Source of the DNA: Phaeoceros laevis
Lineage: Eukaryota > Anthocerotophyta > Anthocerotopsida > Notothyladales
Assembly (NCBI GenBank): GCA_049999765.1
Contig: JBNGIQ010007680.1
Span: forward strand, 1-50,296
DNA: 50,296 bases
Direction of reading: 5' to 3'
Part shown: in pieces, positions 47,477-50,296 of the stretch
Numbering within the stretch: position 1 is the first letter of the stretch
Layout of the letters: every line of letters begins with the position of its first letter
Made by a program: the position numbers and the translations under genes
The notes under the pieces: generated by a model
What the model was told of the DNA's origin: nothing
Database searches by the model: none
The model's input: only the letters and a program-made list of their open reading frames with translations

Positions 47477-47696
47477 GGTTTCGGACTGATGATTGCCTAG
47501 AGGACGAACTTTATATAGGAAGCTGCACCTCTACAAAACATTGTCTTCTACATCATCTTCTCCTCAATCTAGTAGAACTTTTAGCTCTTTATCGATTGCA
47601 TGAGTCTAAAGCTTGTCATCAATCCTACGGTAGGCTTGGATCTATCCACATCATTGTGTCGCTTACTCATAGAGCTTTTTTGTAGGCTATAGCAAT

Positions 47697-48016
47697 TCTA
47701 TGCGTTTGACATCTCTGGGGTTGAGAGATATTGACGTTGCACGACTTGATAAAGAAATAATCATGGCAGAAATGAGGGACACGTTAGCCGCAATCCCTAT
47801 TGAGACGCTCCAAAAAGGCCCTACAGGCTCGAAGCAAAACATGGAACGATTGATTCTAGAGAAGCTAAATAGGATTGAGTTGGAGGAGTGGGTTGTGTGA
47901 AAGGCAAGGTACAGGCTTTGCGAATGAGGATAAGAGAAATCGATGCATCTGTGCACCATGAGCACCGGAGAATAGAGACCATCACTAAGGAGTTGAAGAG
48001 TGCCCACAACCGGTGA
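47697..48016 (+). pseudogene. Broken coiled-coil ORF fragment
   Basis: Frame 1 reads RDIDVARLDKEIIMAEMRDT ... LEKLNRIELEEWV and stops at about 47898. A shifted frame continues VKGKVQALRMRIREIDASVH and HEHRRIETITKELKSAHNR to a TGA at 48014-48016. Both halves are heptad-like and charged, so they probably formed one helix separated by a frameshift. No family recognised; a transposon-derived fragment is possible. Confidence 0.3.
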
Positions 48017-48439
48017 AATTACCTTAATGCCTCAATTACATGTTTAGAGGATGAAAAAAATGTCATCTTCACAAGAGCATTTTTGGCTTTACGAAACCTC
48101 GAGTCTATAAGCAAACTTGCCAAAACTTGTACACCAGCATTCTCTTGATGATGAATATACAATCAATTCAATGAACGAAACACGGTCATGATCATCAAAC
48201 TGGCACAAGTACAACTACAACAAAAAATCAGTGCCTAAGACCTAGGGCATACCAAAACATTTTGCTGCTCATACCTAGAAAGTTAGATACCTGGTAGAGG
48301 AGTACGAGGTGCCATACCTCTTCCTCAACCGACAGAAAAAATTGATAAGCAAGGAATTCAAGTCGTCATGTGGTAACTCTTCAAATCTCAATGACACTTC
48401 CATCCCTATGCAACAAATGGCCTAAGCTTCCTTCCTACA

Positions 48440-48990
48440 AGATCGACTCGTCCCGCGAGGGACACCTCGATGGTAGGGCGCGAGCCTTGCCATCGGGCAG
48501 GTGGGGGTTCAATTCCGAACCCCCGCCACCAGCAGCCCCCTCTTGCCCACCCCTGTGTGGGGCCGGCAAGCATGGGGCCACGTGGCAGGCTGCCACCATG
48601 CCGGGCGTGTGCCCCTTGAGGCAGGAACCCACGCAACTACGGCTCGCGCCCGTGATGGGCTGGAGTTCGGGCGGCGTGCTGGCGACTGGCGGCGAGTTTG
48701 GCAAAGACTGCTTGGGATGGGGCCCTTGAAGCGGGGCTCGTGCATCCTAGCTCACGAGCTATGCTTCTCGCGCACCGGCTCGGCGGGTTGGCAACTGGCT
48801 GCTTGGCCTCGGGTGCTACGGAAAACGCCGCGAAGGCTCAAGTTAGGAGTGCAATTAATATTCAAATAGCTTGGCCGTAGTGGACAAGGAAAAAGATAGG
48901 CACATTAGGATATAAAAGTGTAAATGTATACAAATTTGTGCCTAATATGAAAAAGCGCCGTGATTCATTATAAAAAAAAAAGATCAACTC
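48440..48990 (+). mobile_element. SINE-like element with tRNA-Gly-like head and A-rich tail
   Basis: Near the left end, GATGGTAGGGCGCGAGCC resembles a Pol III A box and GGTTCAATTCC (about 48509-48519) a B box. Between them CTTGCCATCGG resembles the tRNA-Gly(GCC) anticodon arm, but the T-stem does not pair, so this is not a working tRNA. The element ends in a run of ten A at 48972-48981. AGATCGACTC (48440-48449) and AGATCAACTC (48981-48990) match 9 of 10 and could be the target-site duplication. The body is GC-rich. At about 530 bp it is long for a SINE. Confidence 0.45.
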
Positions 48991-49419
48991 ACACCTCCAT
49001 CTTCCACTGCAACAATAAATTCTGGATCTTCGTCACTGAAATCTGCGCCAAAGTTGAAAGTGTTTCCACAGGCTTGAAGTGCACAAATTTCAGGTTGAGA
49101 GCTGTCATCATTCTCATCCAAAGGTACGACCGTGAATACTGGAACATCTTCATTCTCTTCCAGCGGCAGCAGCATGACAGACTGAGCATTATCATATGCA
49201 TTCTCATCCAACGGCTGCAGCATGATGGCCTAAGTAGCACGAAAATAGCAACCCGACTACCAGGCAGAAGCGCGCCTACAAAATTTGCCCCGGAGCAGCA
49301 GATCCGATAGCCTCAGTAGCGGAAAACAAGCAACTCGGCCAGCCGGAGGAGGCACGTCGAAATATCATGAACCGAAGCACCGCGCCAAATAATGCTACCC
49401 TCGTTCAGGAGGCTATGTC

Positions 49420-49540
49420 GGGTAGCGGGCTGGGGTTGGCCCTCTACCAGCCTAGCTCGCCTTCGCCCAGTCACCGGCGCTCGCTGGTGACTGGGGAAGG
49501 CTCTCCAAGCCGGTAGAGGGCCTCCCTCGGCCCGCTACCC
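49420..49540. repeat. GC-rich foldback (about 121 bp)
   Basis: GGGTAGCGGGC (49420-49430) pairs with GCCCGCTACCC (49530-49540). GGCCCTCTACC pairs with GGTAGAGGGCC, and CAGTCACC (49469-49476) with GGTGACTG (49486-49493), around a short loop. A few mismatches interrupt the stem. A strong RNA or cruciform hairpin; it could be a small foldback transposon. Confidence 0.9.
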
Positions 49541-49841
49541 AATCCTTAAAAGCCCAGGCACCGAAACGCCCATTACTCACGCGGCTGAGCTTTTTCCGGG
49601 GCCTAGACCTCATAACGGGCCCAACTATATATTGTGTCGTTTTTTTCTGAGATGGGCACCGCCAAAGTAGTAAAGGGTGGACACGCCGTGGTAGTAGTAC
49701 GTATTTCCTTATACCGTTGGATAGGTTGCATCAAGCCTATCTAACAGTACAAAATTTAAATATTTTGAAAACGATCACGCATGTAATTCTAATAGAAACG
49801 TGATGGAGGATAAAGCTGGACCTATATGGCCTCTTGGGCCT

Positions 49842-50272
49842 TTAACCCTTAAGAGCCCCAAGGGATAAAAATGTCTGTTGCATCCCCCAAGATGAGGCTT
49901 TCTACTATCTCCTAAGAGAAAAACTTATTTTATTGCCTTATATGGTATTGCTAAAGAAGCGATGTCGTGCTGATGCCGGATCAGCCTATCAGCTTCATTA
50001 CTTGAGGCCTTGGCTGGCGGCCAGCTAGCAAGATTCTTCCAACGGGGTGCTGATGGGTCCCGTTTTCCATGAAAAGTGAATTTGCGTGCCCGCCTTATAG
50101 GCCGGGCATGAAACAAGTACTTTTTGCCTTTTGGCTGATTCGCCCACGTGGTGTGCCGGGATGCCTCGAGATAGCGAGCTGGCCCATAATGGAACCAACT
50201 CCTAACATAAAAAGAATAGCCCTCCTAACGGAAGCTTCTTAGGTTTCAAAACCTCAGGCTCTTAAGGGTTAA
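49842..50272. mobile_element. Possible MITE: 431-bp segment with perfect 16-bp terminal inverted repeats
   Basis: TTAACCCTTAAGAGCC (49842-49857) is the exact reverse complement of GGCTCTTAAGGGTTAA (50257-50272). CCT flanks both sides (49839-49841 and 50273-50275), a possible 3-bp target duplication. The interior is AT-rich with no transposase, which suits a non-autonomous element. Family unassigned. Confidence 0.5.
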
Positions 50273-50296
50273 CCTAGAGAGACCAAGGTACTCAAT

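Larger units (their letters stand above)
46209..48439. other. Repeat-rich intergenic region downstream of the P450
   Basis: It starts with an ATAATGATGATGATAATG-type microsatellite (about 46247-46275) in the likely P450 3' UTR. A 46-bp-period tandem repeat lies at 47385-47476. A broken coiled-coil frame is at 47697-48016. Otherwise no gene is supported. Confidence 0.5.
48991..50296. other. Repeat-rich right end; no gene supported
   Basis: It contains a GC-rich foldback (49420-49540) and an element bounded by 16-bp inverted repeats (49842-50272). A short minus frame at 48984-49223 (acidic, three VVPLDEN/LLPLEEN-like repeats) is tandemly repetitive; it may be an exon end or chance. Confidence 0.4.

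Noticed and set aside
48501-48539. tRNA gene suggested by the GGTTCAATTCC B box
   Set aside because: The T-stem does not pair beyond two bases and no acceptor stem forms, so it is at best a tRNA-derived repeat head.

Overview
The window is nuclear DNA from a land plant. Spliceosomal GT-AG introns of roughly 70-500 bp interrupt most genes, and the gene set is plant-specific: a plant cryptochrome, UDP-arabinose 4-epimerase, the bifunctional fucokinase/GDP-fucose pyrophosphorylase, a PLS-type PPR protein, a RAF2-type plastid protein and a CYP704B-type P450. A seed-free vascular plant, most likely a fern, is my best inference. It rests mainly on the repeated 'LAEKED..V..G..LKVESL' insertions in the PPR protein, which I associate with fern PPR families, and it is not proven. 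The gene models come from reading splice sites and frames by eye against remembered family sequences; no search was run.

Layout: (1) 1-4.7 kb is a decayed LTR-retroelement gag/protease remnant on the minus strand plus small tandem repeats. (2) 4.9-8.3 kb is an apparently intronless Integrator subunit 3 gene (minus) with a TATA box and telo-box upstream. (3) 11.3-13.2 kb is a three-exon cryptochrome (minus) with an unusual short tail ending in a Cys cluster. (4) 15.7-17.7 kb is a nine-exon Golgi UDP-arabinose 4-epimerase (minus). (5) 18-21.8 kb is decayed sequence: an unknown ORF, PPR fossils and a segment copied from the 3' end of the RAF2-like gene. (6) 21.8-24.3 kb is an eight-exon SLC35F/EamA-type transporter (plus). 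(7) 25.7-26.5 kb is a RAF2/pterin-carbinolamine-dehydratase-like plastid gene (minus). (8) 27.0-27.7 kb is a broken dirigent gene (plus). (9) 27.7-39.6 kb is a minus-strand run: PPR, FKGP and a spastin-type AAA ATPase. (10) 40.7-46.2 kb is a plus-strand run: a coiled-coil gene with a zinc-knuckle-like motif that holds a 10-N assembly gap, ribosomal protein eL27, and a CYP704B-type P450. (11) 46.2-50.3 kb is repeat-rich: a SINE-like element, a GC-rich foldback and a 16-bp terminal-inverted-repeat element.

The genes do not form an operon-like system. Several touch cell-wall or spore-wall chemistry (UDP-arabinose and GDP-fucose supply, CYP704B in sporopollenin, a dirigent remnant), but this is probably coincidence. 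The most interesting points are the cryptochrome tail, the RAF2-like protein that keeps a canonical PCD signature, the 3'-end duplication, and several compact foldback or terminal-inverted-repeat elements.
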